The translations under genes were made by a program, and so were the position numbers. From the NCBI GenBank assembly GCA_033032865.1, contig JAWHQI010000001.1:2936001-3000000 (forward strand): 64,000 nt of DNA, in the 5' to 3' direction. Shown one piece after another: positions 11,860-24,083 of the stretch. Numbering within the stretch: the first letter of the stretch is position 1; each line of letters opens with the position of its first letter. The stretch is from Dactylorhiza incarnata. Taxonomy: Eukaryota; Streptophyta; Magnoliopsida; Asparagales; Orchidaceae. The notes under the pieces were generated by a model. That model did no database searches and was not told the origin of the DNA. It worked only from the letters and a program-made list of their open reading frames with translations.

Positions 11860-12904
11860 TCAAGGTTTGAATACATCTGATATACTTAAAAAGTTGGATG
11901 ACATATCCAAAAATAAATTGCTGCTAAAACCGAAAGCAATAGGAGTAGCCGGCCCATCAGAGTGATGTTCATTTGCTGAAGAACATATGAAGTTGTACTC
12001 CCTTGTTGTCAGAGACGAATCTTGTATAGGGACGTTGACGTTGTTTACATTATTTGCATGTACATCATTCTCATTCACATCGACCTTCTTTATCTTATCC
12101 ACTTTCTTGCCTGTTATTATTCATAGAGTTGAATAATATAAAAAATAAATGAAATGGTTCTTTGAAAAATATGTAAACACTTACGTGACTTCACGGCTCC
12201 TCTCTCCAGCGGGCCTTCATACGATCATTAAGGGCACCCTTAGGCCTCTTGACCGGAGGATTATGAACAAATGTAATATTGTTTTTCTCATCTACAACAA
12301 CTTTATTCTGACTTTCGTCCAAATGCACCATATGATCAGTTTGCTGTGACAGTTCATTCATGACGCGCATCACATGCTCTTTGGCAATTTTACAATTCTC
12401 TATCCGCTTCGCTAAATCATAGCTAAACCGCATTAAATGGTTTCTGAATATCATATTTGACTCATTCTCGGTCATGACAGGAATATTATGGAGATAGATA
12501 CCCTTCTTTGTAATACAAGTGAACCGTTTGAGGACATATTTTAGTGAGATTTGATCCACATTTCGTACATTGTATACCCTCAAGATATGTGGACATAATA
12601 TGCCTTTAGTTTCAAATCCTCTACAAGAACACTCTGCATCCATTGTGGATATGTTGTAGTTCACAAACCATCGCTTATATACTTCACCGCTCTCCCTTTC
12701 CTTTGTCACATATGTTATATGAACTTCATCGTATCTCGTCTCGTCAACCATACAAACTCCAATGACTCCTATCATGAAAGATTTTTCAAAAATACTGAAC
12801 ATTTTTCGAGTGTACAACTTTGACAAATATTTGAAGAGGGAACAATTATTGTACTTTAAGCTAACAACTCCATGCTTGCATCAAAAATCTTATTCGTGCT
12901 CACC
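11860..12904 (-). pseudogene. FAR1/FHY3-type MULE transposase, C-terminal part (SWIM domain and last exon)
   Basis: This is the 3' end of the transposase gene that begins at 55973. The frame 12826-12191 holds KLYTRKMFSIFEKS, a pre-SWIM region typical of FAR1 proteins, then the SWIM zinc finger CSCRGFETKGILCPHIL (CxC, then CPH), then YVLKRFTC. It ends at an in-frame TGA next to a donor-like CAC|GTAAGT. A last exon (12110 down to 11860) follows an acceptor (AATAACAG) and encodes a lysine-rich then Asn-rich tail ending SISDVFKP. FAR1 family proteins bind DNA through an N-terminal WRKY-like fold and carry a MuDR-type transposase core and a SWIM finger. The coding sequence is cut at 12905-12909 by LTR element A; the central and N-terminal parts lie at 42099-43424 and 55938-55973. 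The TGA and the insertion make this a dead copy. Confidence 0.85.
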
Positions 12905-12909
12905 CCTCC
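12905..12909 (+). repeat. Target-site duplication of element A (CCTCC), left copy
   Basis: CCTCC immediately precedes TGTAAGATCC and is repeated at 42099-42103 directly after GATGTTACA. Confidence 0.9.
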
Positions 12910-13494
12910 TGTAAGATCCCTCTCCCGCACCTGGAGAGCTTTCGGATCTTATGCCCAAAACCGCCGCCTTACGGTGACACTAACACCCGAGTTAGCTGCC
13001 TCCGCAAGACGCCAATCCTGCCGGCAAGAACGATCGACAGGCCAACAAGAAATAAGAATAGCTACGAAAGTAACATTAACTTATATGCACACACAAAAGC
13101 ACATAAGCTAAGGGATCTGACAAGAAGTAAACTCATCGTATAAAAGAGCCCATACTAATTTATACGACGAGGTCTCTATTTTATGCAAGTATGCTATGTC
13201 ATGATGTGCAATGCAATGATGCAACTCACGCACACGACTCTGTACGTACAGACCTTTTGTAGTTCCCTCTGTTCGAGTGTGTCAACTCAGGTACCCAGTT
13301 GAGGCAAACAGGGCAGTGGACCGGGCTGTCCACTTCTAGGTTTGTGTAACACAACCCAACCTAGACCTTACGTACGCCCCTAAGAACACACTGGGTATCC
13401 GCGTACTACTTGATAAAATGATGCCTCTAATTAAAAATGCCTAGCCTACTACTCGCAGGACCTAACCCAAAGCAATATATAGTGTGCATAATGC

Positions 13495-13945
13495 TCGCAG
13501 GACTACACCAGTCTTATATTTAAACTACGAGCCTACCGCTCGCTAGACTACACCAGTCTTATATTTAAACTACGAGCCTACCGCTCGCTAGACTACACCA
13601 GTCTTATATTTAAACTACGAGTCTGCCGCTCGCTAGACTACACTAGTCTTATAATTAAAGTACGAGCCTACCGCTCGCTAGACTACACCAGTCTTATATT
13701 TAAACTACGAGCATACCGCTCGCTAGACTATCCCAGTCCTTCCTTATATATCCCGAGATTACCGCTCGTAGGACTATCCCAGTCCTTCTCATATAACCCA
13801 AGCCTACCGCTCGCAGGACTATCCCAGTCCTTCCTTATATCTCGAGCCTACCGCTCGCAGGGCTATCCCAGTCCTTCTCATATAACTCGAGCATATCGCT
13901 CGCAGGACTATCCCAGTCATTCATTATATCTCGATCCGGTTTGGG
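13495..13945. repeat. Tandem array inside the element A LTR, 45-bp type
   Basis: Repeats of about 45 bp built on GAGCCTACCGCTCGCTAG and ACTACACCAGTCTTATA pass into a variant with GGACTATCCCAGTCCTTC. About ten copies; the matching array in the other LTR is at 19545-20075 and differs in copy number and order. Confidence 0.9.
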
Positions 13946-16900
13946 ATGAAAGTTAACTTGTCCAGTTCTCCTACTTAACTAGTCTTGTTTATAATTTAGT
14001 TGATCTTAGAAGCTTTAGGGTTAGCCTTGGACTTTCGGAGGGTTACCCGATGAGGGGCTCGCAATGGAACTAGGAAGTGTGGCGGGCTGACACCCCGAAC
14101 TTCCTCTTCCCAAGGCACTTAATCTTGTTGGTATCTACCAATTTTTACTTGATCTCCATTATCCTCTCCAATTACATTAAATCTCTAAGATGAGTTAAAC
14201 TTGGCACTTAGGAGTGGGGGAGTTCTTTTGAACTCCAACACCACCAATTATGACCGGGTGCTGACTCTCCCGTCATCACATTCTAAGCTCGAGTTCCCTT
14301 CTTCACCGAGGAACTGCACACATTCAATTAGCATTCTCAACCTTACTTGGACCCACACTCCTATTCTTCGTCATCCTTAATCCAGGGTTTGCCTTAGATA
14401 CTTCTCTACTTCGCCCTTGAGTATTTACCTTAAGATGGCTCACCTGGCTAAGGGTAGTTTTACTTCCATATAATTGTTTAACACGGATGAGTTGTCTCTG
14501 GGGTCCTTGATGATGTCTAACCTCCTTTTTATATCATTATAAATTCCTGCACTTATAGCTTTGCTAAACGCACCCCAACCCTTATTTCCCATGATGCCCT
14601 TAGAGGTGTTCTTCCAAATAATCTGAGCCTTCATAATAATCAAAGAGTTAATTGTTCTATGTGTGAAGGTCAGTGGTGGTCTAAAACTGTAAATCAGTTT
14701 TACTATTCGCAGACTAAAATAAGATTGCGCTAGATTTGACTCCTAAGGTGCAATCTTGATCACATCATGTCCAAATGAGTTCCAATTATTACCATGGGTT
14801 CGCAATGAGTAGTGATCTAACAACCTCAAATCCTAATTTCATAAATTCTCTAGGGAATCTTAAATCTTAGTCTCTATTTAAAATAGAAGATGTGCAAATA
14901 GTGATTTATACATCGATTGTCAACTAATGATCTCCATAATTTCCGATAAGTTCACTGTAACATAATGATGGTCTGAAAACCTCAAAACTTAAGTTTCACA
15001 CTTTTCCAAGGAGTGTTTAATCATAATTTCTAATTAAAACAAATGGGGTGCAAATAGTGATTTACACTGCAAGTACTATCTACAGGTCACAATAAATTCT
15101 GACATATTTACAGTAGTTCAATATTGGCCTAAAAACTTCAGTGCCCGAGTTTCATAATTTTACAAAGGATATTTATCCTCATTTACCAATTAATACTATT
15201 GGTGTGCCAATAAGGGTTTACACTACAAGTGCTATGTTAAAGCTTCAATAAATCCTGGGAAAATTACTATAGCTCAATATTGGTCTAAAAGCACCAGGTC
15301 CTAAGTCTCATATTAATCCAAGGTGTATTTATCCTTAATTATCATTTATTACATTCTTGCTAAATGCACCCCAATTTTTCCTACACCCTTAAGTCCAAAA
15401 CTTCAACTTGAAGTTCAGAGAAATCCACTAATGCACATGAGTTGAATTCTTAACTAGAGGTTGTTGATATCATATCTGAGGCATGGACAAATCTTCAAAG
15501 CATTTGCCTGAGCCAAAATCACTAAACACACCAGATACACTTTTATACATGTCTCACTAAAAGTGGCCTAAGAGGAGCTACTCTTGACCAAGAGACATGA
15601 AATTAGTGGCATTTTAAAGGTGACTTCAAGATATACAATTGTTATGTTGGTCACTTCCTTCAGAAATGATCCTAACCTAAGTAAAATCAAAATGCAAGTT
15701 CTGTACAAAATATTTAACTTAGCAAAATACAATTTTACACATATCACCTCATTCACTACTTTTGATGATCTTGCATGTGAGATCTATTCACATGCACTAA
15801 TCCAAATTTCCCAAAATTTTGGCCAGAGACATTGCATGAGTAGGTCTACTATCCACCAAGGTTTTGTGAAGATTTGACCTTGTATAACCCTAGATTTAGG
15901 TGTCACATGGAAAAGTAAATTTTTCCAAAAACCTTAGGACATTTTTGTCCTAAAAATCTGAGATTTCTACTGAACATGCCTCTATGTGTATCTCAACCAT
16001 GACAAAGTTTTAGGCCTTGGTGAGGTCCCAATCAATGGGAATTAACAAAAATGTGGCTAGTTCCTTGTTCGGACCAGTCTCGCTAAAACCAACCTACAAG
16101 GGGCTATAGGTCACCAAATGACCTGATTTCAATTCCTATATAAAGTAGACTCAGAGGTCTACAAGTTTTGTCTCTGGGCTTTTTTTTTTTTATTTTTGGC
16201 CTCTAAGGGCTTCAAATTTAGCTTACAATGCCGTGTAAATAAGTGTGACATTTAATTAAATCAATGTATTAATATAATTGGGCTGCGAATAAGGATATCA
16301 TGTGAAATCAACGGCCCAGATTTCGTCTTCCTCGATCAGCCTACGGCCCGGATTTCTCCCGCCAGGGCCATCTTCTCCGGCCATTTCCCGGCAACCTCCT
16401 GCCCACCACCGCCGGCCACCGCCTCCACCACCTCCGTTGAGGTGGTGGCTAACGCCAGGCGGCGACACGGCCGCCGGAGGTGACTCCTCCGGTGATCCCG
16501 AGCGGATGAGAAAGGTCGGGATTTCTCCCTCGAGCTCACATGGGATCGGGTTCAATTGAGCCCGATTTCTCCCTTAAATGGAACTAGATACTAGCACAGA
16601 GGGAGAGGGGGAGAAACCGTGCCTGAAGTAGAGCTTGACGACGCGTGTTGTGGCTATGCGTCATGGTGGCGGCGAGCTCCGACGATCCTCCTCGAAATCT
16701 CGTTCTGGCAGCTTAAGGCTCGCTCCAGATGGCTGGTTCGACTCCTTGTGAGGTAGGGAAGGTGATGAAAAGGTCGGCTTGGGTTGGGAGGAGGTGTATA
16801 TATGGTTTTACCATATGGAGGTTTGGTCAAGTGGTTTTTGGAGGCTAGCTCTTGATGAAGGTGGCTGCATTCAATGGGGGAGGAGTTCCTATGCATAGGG

Positions 16901-17139
16901 AAGAGCTGTTGGCAGCCATTGGGAAGAGAAGGAAGGTGCCAAGTGGCAACCTTCCCGTGAATTCCTCCTCTTTCTCCTCCAAATAGGTGGAATTACCCCC
17001 TTTCCCTCCATAACTTCCTCTCATTAAAAATCTGAGGGGTGTGGGTTGTCTTTTGCCTCATGGTTGCTGGACGGGCCTTAGAATTGGGCTTTAATCCATG
17101 GCAATTTGGTTTGAATCCAATTTAAGCCCAATTTAGGCT

Positions 17140-17535
17140 TACTTGACCCTAAGTTGACTTTTGGGTTAACTTGGTCAATTGGGTGTGTTGACTGGTCCAA
17201 GATGTTGATATTGAGTCCAATAACACCTCCCAATGTTGATTGGGTCTTGATGATGCTTCAATTGGGCTAATTTAACAAATATGTGTGATTTTGACCAAAA
17301 TTGGGGAAAAGTTGACTTTGGTCAATTTGGTCAAATTGATGATCTCTTGATGGGGTTTTTTGATTCAATTAGGTCCCCCATGATTTTCTAAGACTATGGG
17401 TGAAGTCAATTTGATGTTTTGGGGGTGAATTGAGTCTATTGGGGAAGAATTGGCTTATGTTGACCTAAGTTTGACTTTAGTCCACTTGGCTAAATTGGTT
17501 GACCAATTGATGAAACTCTTGGTCAATTATGTCTC
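17140..17535. promoter_or_regulatory. Cluster of TTGAC/GTCAA (W-box core) motifs in the element A U3
   Basis: I count 13 occurrences of TTGAC or its complement GTCAA in about 400 bp, where under one is expected by chance. In element orientation this is the U3 end of the LTR. TTGAC is the core bound by plant WRKY factors; a regulatory role is inference. The paired region in the other LTR is 41565-41970. Confidence 0.5.
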
Positions 17536-17668
17536 CTATAGTGGATCACGTGTGAGTTCACTCAACTCAGTGCATCCCAAAGTCACCACCAAGCTCAAAC
17601 TCACCTAACTCACCACTTGTCTCACCCTAATTGAAGTTAAGGGGTCTAGAAGTTCTGAGGATGTTATA

Positions 17669-18959
17669 AATCCCAATAAACAAAAGAATAATTTCATCCC
17701 CGAAATTCAAGTTCGGGTCTACGTGGTTCCACTTGTGGAGGTAGTATGAGGGTTGTTCAGTCAATAAACCTGACATCATTTCCAGGGGTTTATATTGACA
17801 TCAAAAGTCTATATACAGATTTCTAGAACATTCCCGTATTAATATCCCAAGGTGTCTACTTCTCGAATTACAGTCCATGGTATGGATATTCTATATTATC
17901 ACCTCAACTCTTCATTGTGAACGAAGAATGAAGTTTACTCAGAGATTGAATCTAATAAAATTCTCAGAGCTTGCCACTGATATAAAAGATCATACATCAG
18001 AGGTTCATGATATTTCAGTGTCGATCATTCAGGAAAATAATTTCTCAAGTTGTAATCTCATATTGTACTTCGTGAAGAAGGTATGTCATTCACTCAATGG
18101 TTAATTCTAATAAAATTTCCTTAGCTCTATACTGACACAAGAGATCATATATCAAAACTCATGACATTTCAATGTCAGTAATTTAGTGAATTAATTCCTC
18201 GAGATGGTATTTAACTGGCCCCAATAAACAAAAGGGATTAGCCCCTGCACACTTCGGGCTAAGTTCCTGATATCATTATGATCTATTGTCCTAGGTATTC
18301 ACTCACTCCTTAGGGCATACAACTCTAGACTTGGAGTTCCATCCTGAGGCCCATTGATATTCCATATATTTTTAGGCCATCAAGGTTACTAATTATCGCA
18401 ACCTTCTCATGATTATCCTATGGGCCATACACAAAAGGGTCTTTTCTGAACTCGAATCCTTATCCAAACCTGGTGTTTGTCATGATGATCATTTCGGTGT
18501 AACCTAGTTGTTGGTTTGGAGATTAAGTTTACGATTCTCCTACTGTCCACTAATGGTGTTCGTGCACTGAATATCTTGAGGCGGTCCTTCTCATTGGGTA
18601 GGGAGTGATGATATCACTTGATATTAGAATTAAGGACGTCGGAGTTTTAAGCTTTAGGTAACTATTTTCTCAATAGACTCTTCCTTTAGTCACTTTGGGG
18701 GTCATAACGCCTTAATCCGTCTATGCCTGAGGTTGGTTTGGATTAATGTATATTATAAAATCGTCTGGGTGCATCAAACTAGAAAGATATCCTAGTTGGG
18801 TTGGCCTAACTCATTGATTAATGGACTATATTGTGTGATTTTTACACATGGGCACACCACTGCTTCCGCTGCTAGTTTGTCCTCAAACTAACTCGAGCGG
18901 GGGTATCCCAGGGTTTATGGACTTCTTTCTAGTTGGATCGTTGTTCAAGTGATACCAGT
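17669..18959 (-). other. Element A internal region, non-coding remnant
   Basis: The 1.3 kb between the two LTRs has no gag-pol similarity in any frame. A motif CCCAATAAACAAAAG occurs at its left edge (17670) and again at 18215, suggesting an internal duplication around an old internal deletion. The primer-site-like TGGTATCA (minus strand) is at 18957-18950, the pre-LTR AATTTCGGGGATGAAATT (minus strand) at about 17690-17707. Confidence 0.75.
18950..18957 (-). other. Primer-binding-site match of element A (tRNA-iMet type)
   Basis: The minus strand reads ACTGGTATCACTTG just inside the LTR that starts at 18960. The first eight bases, TGGTATCA, match the usual plant initiator-Met tRNA primer site; the following bases do not. 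Confidence 0.6.
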
Positions 18960-19544
18960 TGTAAGATCCCTCTCCCGCACCTGGAGAGCTTCCGGATCTT
19001 ATGCCCAGAACCGCCGCCTTACGGTGACACTAACACCCGAGTTAGCTACCTCCGCAAGACGCCGATCCTGCCGGCAAGAACGATCGACATGCCAACAAGA
19101 AATAAGAGTAGCTACGAAAGTAACCTTAACTTATGTGCACACACAAAAGCACATAAGCTAAGGGATCTGGCAAGAAGTAAACTCATCGTATAAAAGAGCC
19201 CATACTAATTTATACGATGAGGTCTCTGTTTTATGCAAGTATGCTATGTCATGATGTGCAATGCAATGATGCAACTCACGCACATGACTCTGTACGTACA
19301 AACCTTTTGTAGTTCCCTCTGTTCGAGTGTGTCAACTCAGGTACCCAGTTGAGGCAAACAGGGCAGTGGACCGGGCTGTCCACTTCTAGGTTTGTGTAAC
19401 ACAACCCAACCTAGAACTTACGCACGCCCCTAAGAACACACCGGGTATCCGCGTACTACTTGATACAACGATGCCTCTAATTAAAAATGCCTAGCCTACT
19501 ACTTGCAGGACCTAACCCAAAGCAATATATAGTGTGCATAATGC

Positions 19545-20075
19545 TCGCAGGACTACACCGGTCTTATATTTAAACTACGAGCCTACCGCTCGCTAGACTA
19601 CACTAGTCTTATATTTAAACTACGAGCCTACCGCTCGCTAGACTACACCAGTCATATATTTAAACTACGAGCCTACCGCTCGCTAGACTACACCAGTCTC
19701 ATATTTAAACTATGAGCCTACCGCTCGCTAGACTACACCAGTCTTATATTTAAACTATGAGTCTGCCGCTCGGTAGACTACACTAGTCTTATATTTAAAC
19801 TACGAGCATACTACTCGCTAGACTACACCAGTCTTATATTTAAACTACGAGCCTACCACTCACTAGACTATCCCAGTCCTTCCTTATATATCCCTAGCTT
19901 ACCACTCACAGGACTATCCCAGTCCTTCTCATATAACCCGAGCCTACCGCTCGCAGGACTATCCCAGTCCTTCCTTATATCTCAAGCCTACCGCTCACAG
20001 GACTATCCCAGTCCTTCTCATATAACCCGAGCCTACCGCTCGCAGGACTATCCCAGTCCTTCCTTATATCTCGAT
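19545..20075. repeat. Tandem array inside the element A 5' LTR
   Basis: Same 45-bp type units as 13495-13945 (GAGCCTACCGCTCGCTAG), with a slightly larger number of copies. Confidence 0.9.
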
Positions 20076-20950
20076 CCGGTTTGGGATGAAAGTTAACTTG
20101 TCCAGTTCTCCTACTTAACTAGTCTTGTTTATAATTTAGTTGATCTTAGAAGCTTTAGGGTTAGCCTTGGACTTTCGGAGGGTTACCCGGTGAGGGGCTC
20201 ACAGCAGTACTAGGAAGTGTGGCGGGCTGACACCCCGAACTTCCTCTTCCCAAGGCACTTAATCTTGTTGGTATTTACCCCTTTTTACTTGATCCCCATT
20301 ATCCTCTCCAATTACATTAAATCTCTAAGATGAGTTAAACTTGGCACTTAGGAGTGGGGGAGTTTTTTGAACTCCAACACCACCAATTATGACCGGGTGC
20401 TGACTCTCCCGTCGTCACATTCTAAGCTCGAGTTCCCTTCTTCACTGAGGAACTGCACACATTCAATTAGCATTCTCAACCTTACTTGGACCCACACTCC
20501 TATTCTTCGTCATCCTTAATCCAGGGTTTGCCTTAGATACTTCTCGACTTCTCCCTTGAGTATTTACCTTAAGATGGCTCACCTGGCTAAGGGTAATTTT
20601 ACTTCCATATAATCGTTTAACACTGATGAATTGTCTGTGCGGCCCTTGATGAGGTCTAACCTCCTTTTTATATCATTATAAATTCCTGCACTTATAGTTT
20701 TGCTAAACACACCCCAACCCTTATTTCCCATGATGCCCTTAGAGGTGTTCTTCCAAATAATCTGAGCCTTCATAATAATCAAAGAGTTAATAGTTCTTTG
20801 TGTGAAGGTCAGTGGTGGTCTAAATCTGTAAATCAGTTTTACTATTCGCAGACCAAAATAAGATTGAGCTAGATTTGACTCCTAAGGTGCTATCTTGATC
20901 ACATCATATCCAAATGAGTTCCAATTATTACCATGGGTTCGCAATGAGTA

Positions 20951-20955
20951 GTGAT
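20951..20955 (+). repeat. Target-site duplication of element B (GTGAT), left copy
   Basis: GTGAT lies directly before TGTACAACCC and again at 39276-39280 directly after TTTCAACA. The left LTR of A (near 14815) shows the uninterrupted sequence GTAGTGATCTAAC. Confidence 0.95.
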
Positions 20956-21624
20956 TGTACAACCCGGGGTATTCGCCAGGCTGATAGGAGGGCGAGATAG
21001 GAGGGCGAGATGAGTACTCGCCGAGTACCCGCGAGACGACCTATTCTCGGCAACATGGAGGTTTGCGAGGTCGGATACCAGCATGCGGCCTCCAAGAGAG
21101 GGACTCGCGGACCAGCGAGCGAGGCACGCGAGAGGACAGCGAGAGCTCTCGCGAGTACTGTCCTCGCAGGCCCTTTGTCCCTAGGCCCATGAAGGAAATT
21201 ATCCTTTTACCCTCGTGGCCTGCCAATAGCCCCTCTGAACAGCGGAGATTGGCTATCAGCAGACCAAATTTGGGGTGCGTATAGTAAAATCGAGAGGCGG
21301 ATTCCTGCTATTTGCAGGCCAGATCAGAAAGTCTATAAATAGGATCCAAAGGGCACCTTTGGAGAGGACTTCTTCTTTTTGGAGCTTCTCTCTCCTCAGG
21401 CCTTCCTTGAGCTCTCCAAGGTGCCCAGGCTTCAGCTTTTGGCTTGGGAGGGGAAGCGCTCCAAAGATCTTCCGGGTGTGTGGTGGGTCCTCCTAGCTAA
21501 GCCTAAGGATCAATGTCCAACTCCGAGACTCCGGTCTGTTCTCTCGCGAGATTAGTACGTGCCAGTCGCCCCCCAACTCGTTGGGGGCCCCGAACTCCAC
21601 CGAGACCATTTATTGGTTTCAACA
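20956..21624 (+). repeat. Element B 5' LTR
   Basis: TGTACAACCC to TTTCAACA, 669 bp, with a TATA box (TATAAAT, 21334-21340). The bases that follow, TTTTTGGTGCGGTGAGCG, would hold the primer site; I could not match them to a specific tRNA. Frames at 21010-21496 are not genes. Confidence 0.95.
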
Positions 21625-21679
21625 TTTTTGGTGCGGTGAGCGTGGAGTGCGGCTAGCTCAAGAAAATCTCAGGGAAAGC

Positions 21680-22862
21680 ATGACCGGCGAGGACAAGCGG
21701 GACGCGAACCCCGGAGGCTCGCCACCCCCAGGAGCACCAGCCACAGTAGAGATGTTGGCGGATCTTAGGCGAGATCCTCTTGGAGCTTTTCAGAGCGCTC
21801 TCGCCACTGCGCTCGGCGGTTTCGCGACCCCGGCTCCCTAGGTGCTCATCAACCTGGAGTCGACGAGAGCGAGCCGACTCATCGAGCGGGAAAAGAGGTG
21901 GCGGCCCAGGGAGGAGGGCGAGATCTGTCTGGGCGAGAGCTGTTCCCCAGCCCTGCTGTGGGAAGCGAGAATCCGGCAAGGGAGACTCTCGCGGGGGGAA
22001 GCTCGGCCAGGGAGGTCCCGTCGAGCTGTCCTCTGATGAGATCGGCAGGAGTAGGGTCGCCCGAGGAGCTCGCGAGAAGGGTAGAGCAAGTTCAGAGGGT
22101 GAGTGGGGGAAGTCCTTTCTGCGAGATGGTGCTCTCGGCACCACTCCCCGAGGGATTCAGGGAGCCGACCATGATGCTGTATTCCCGCAATGACGACCCC
22201 ATTCAACACCTGCAGTGGCTCGAGGATATGGTCTCGATCCGACCCATGTCGGAAGCCTTCAAGTGTCGACTCTTTGCTACTACCCTGATGGAGAAGGCGA
22301 GGGACTGGTTCCACCAGATTCCCTCAGGATCGATCTATACCTTCGAGAACTTGCGTAAAGGTTTTCTCTTACATTTCTCCGCCATGAAGAAAAGAAAGAA
22401 GGATCCAGAGTCGCTCTTCGACATCAAGCAGAGGTCAGGAGAGTCGTTGGCTCATTATCTGGAGCGGTTCCGAGAGGAGGTTCTCCTTGTCCAAGAAGTC
22501 CCGGGGTATACCCTCCAGCTCGCCTTTACGTTGGGGCTGAGGGAAGGCTTCTTCAAGATGGACCTCAAGAAGAGGGCTCCTCAATCTTATGAAGAACTGA
22601 TGGAGAGAGCGGCAGAGGAGGTAGAAGGTGAGGCAGCAAACCCCGAGTTCGCGAAGAGATTGGCACGGCTGAGTGAGCCGGAAGGGAGGCAGCAAGAGAC
22701 AAGGAGGAGAGAGGAAGCGAGGGCCCCAGAGTTGGGATGGAGGCAGCAGGGTGGAGGAATGCAAGGCCCAGGGAGGGGTTTCCCCCACGGGGGAGGTAAC
22801 TTCCAAGGAGGGCAGGTAAGACCTCACCAGCTGGGGTGGAGACAGGGCCCGAGGCCATTTCC

Positions 22863-22895
<33 letters not shown>

Positions 22896-23345
22896 ATCAG
22901 GCAATGGAGATCGGTAGAGGAAGAGTAGGGGGAGCCGGAGGAGCTGGCCCCAGAAGAAGGAACCGAGGAGTCGGGGATGAGGCAAGGGGGGTGGCGCTGC
23001 CGTACTGTGACTTCCATCAGGAGGAAGGCCACGCAACGGCCACCTGCCCTGAATTCTTGGAAGTCAGAGGGGCGAGAGCCCCAGCACCACAGGCACAGCA
23101 AGGAGGAGCAAGGATAGAGGAGATTCTGCCTCAGGGGGATGAGGATGAAAGGTGCGAGGATCGGGTGGACGTAGGGAACCGAGGAGGGATCATAGTGATC
23201 CATGGGGGGGTGGGGGTCGAGGAAACCCGGAAGGCGAGCCTCCATGTCATGTATCGTCGGAGTGTAGCTTCGACCTCCCAAGCCCCACCCCCTGCGGAGA
23301 AAATCACCTTCTCCCAGAAGGACCTGCCCGGTCAAGAAGGGTAAT
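21680..23345 (+). pseudogene. Element B gag (capsid and zinc knuckle), frameshifted
   Basis: Gag forms the retrotransposon particle and packages RNA. The likely start is ATG 21680 (MTGEDKRDANPGG), 55 bp after the LTR; a TAG at 21839 and a frame change near 21900 break the N-terminus. The frame 21898-22917 carries the retrotransposon gag domain (LPEGFREPTMMLYSRNDDP, ARDWFHQIPSGSI, SLAHYLERFREEV) and an Arg/Gly-rich tail. It ends in a proline run encoded by 30 C (22864-22893), after which the continuation is in another frame (22904-23344) holding the nucleic-acid-binding motif YCDFHQEEGHATATCP. The frame switch coincides with the homopolymer, so it may be a real slippage mutation or an assembly error. 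Confidence 0.85.
22864..22893. repeat. C30 homopolymer within gag
   Basis: Thirty consecutive C between CCATTTCCA and TCATCAGG. The gag frame changes across it. Confidence 0.95.
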
Positions 23346-24069
23346 CAAGAACTTCACCGTCTCTCGAATCTTGGTGGACAACGGGAGCTCAGTCAATGTT
23401 ATTTTCAAGAAATTGTTCGACGAAATGAAGGTGGAGCCCAGGAGGGTGTTGGCTTCAGACGGCCCGCTGTTCGGATTCTCAGGAGAAAGGAAGGAAGTAG
23501 AGGGGGGAGTGGGACTCCTTGTGACCTTGGGAGGGCAGTGCCGGAACTGCCATTTTGTGATAGTGGACGCCCCCAGTAGCTATAGCGCCATCTTCGGATG
23601 GCCTCTTATCAGCGCGTTCCAGTGTGTACCGTCCACTTTCCATCAATGCCTCAAGTTCAGCGCGGGAGGAATCCAGATCCGGGTCCGGGGAGACCCCAAG
23701 GTGGCGAGGCAGTGCTATGTGACTGCCGTCAACACCATCTCGTGGATGGAAGAAGCAGAGGAGTGGGATAAGGTGATGGAAGAAGTGGCCGAGGCCGAAG
23801 AGGAGGAGAGGTTGGAAGGAAGGAGGGGTGAAGGAGTAGTTCATGCCCAGGAAGGGGTCGTTGAGGGACCCATGGCGGGGGAGGAAGAAGGAGAGCAAGG
23901 AGAAGAGGAGGCCCCAGGGGGAGGGGCGGAGGAGCTAATGGAGGTAGGAGAGGAAGGGAGGAGAGAAGTGGTTCATGCCCAGGAAGGGGTCGGTGAAAGG
24001 CCCGGGGCGGGAAGGAAAGAGGGAGAGAAAAAAGAGGAGCAGATCCCCTGGGGGAACAGTCCAGGCTAG
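23346..24069 (+). pseudogene. Element B aspartic protease region and acidic linker
   Basis: The frame 23152-24069 contains the retropepsin motif RILVDNGSSVNVIF (about 23371-23412) and the downstream YSAIFGWPLISAF typical of Gypsy proteases. The first 60 residues of that frame are out-of-frame gag, so the true joint is near 23345. After about 23745 it becomes a Glu/Gly-rich linker with two copies of VVHAQEGV. It ends at TAG 24067 and pol continues in a different frame. It would process the polyprotein; the catalytic Asp is present but the reading frame is not continuous. Confidence 0.8.
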
Positions 24070-24083
24070 AGGCTGTAGATGAA

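Larger units (their letters stand above)
12910..17668 (-). repeat. Element A 3' LTR (left copy)
   Basis: About 4759 bp, matched segment by segment to 18960-20955 plus 39281-42098. It ends TTATA where the other copy has TTACA, a single C-to-T change. It contains a tandem array (13495-13945), AT-rich mid regions (14650-16290), a GC-rich block (16300-16560) that opens frames on both strands, and a W-box-like cluster (17140-17535). Frames such as 14440-14643, 15584-15877 and 16302-16559 recur in the other LTR with differences but show no protein family and are not called as genes. Confidence 0.9.
18960..20955 (-). repeat. Element A 5' LTR, inner piece (interrupted by element B)
   Basis: Begins TGTAAGATCC like 12910 and follows the left LTR closely to GTAGTGAT at 20955, where element B begins. 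The matching LTR resumes at 39281. Confidence 0.9.

Noticed and set aside
16298..16559. Overlapping 85-aa frames with poly-Pro/poly-Gly in the element A LTR
   Set aside because: Frames open on both strands because the block is GC-rich, and the matching part of the other LTR (40780-41000) carries deletions that break them.
22565..23898. Long minus-strand frames opposite gag and protease (256 aa, 139 aa)
   Set aside because: Shadows of the GC-rich sense genes; no conserved motif and no TATA box, unlike the antisense genes at 28403-38414.
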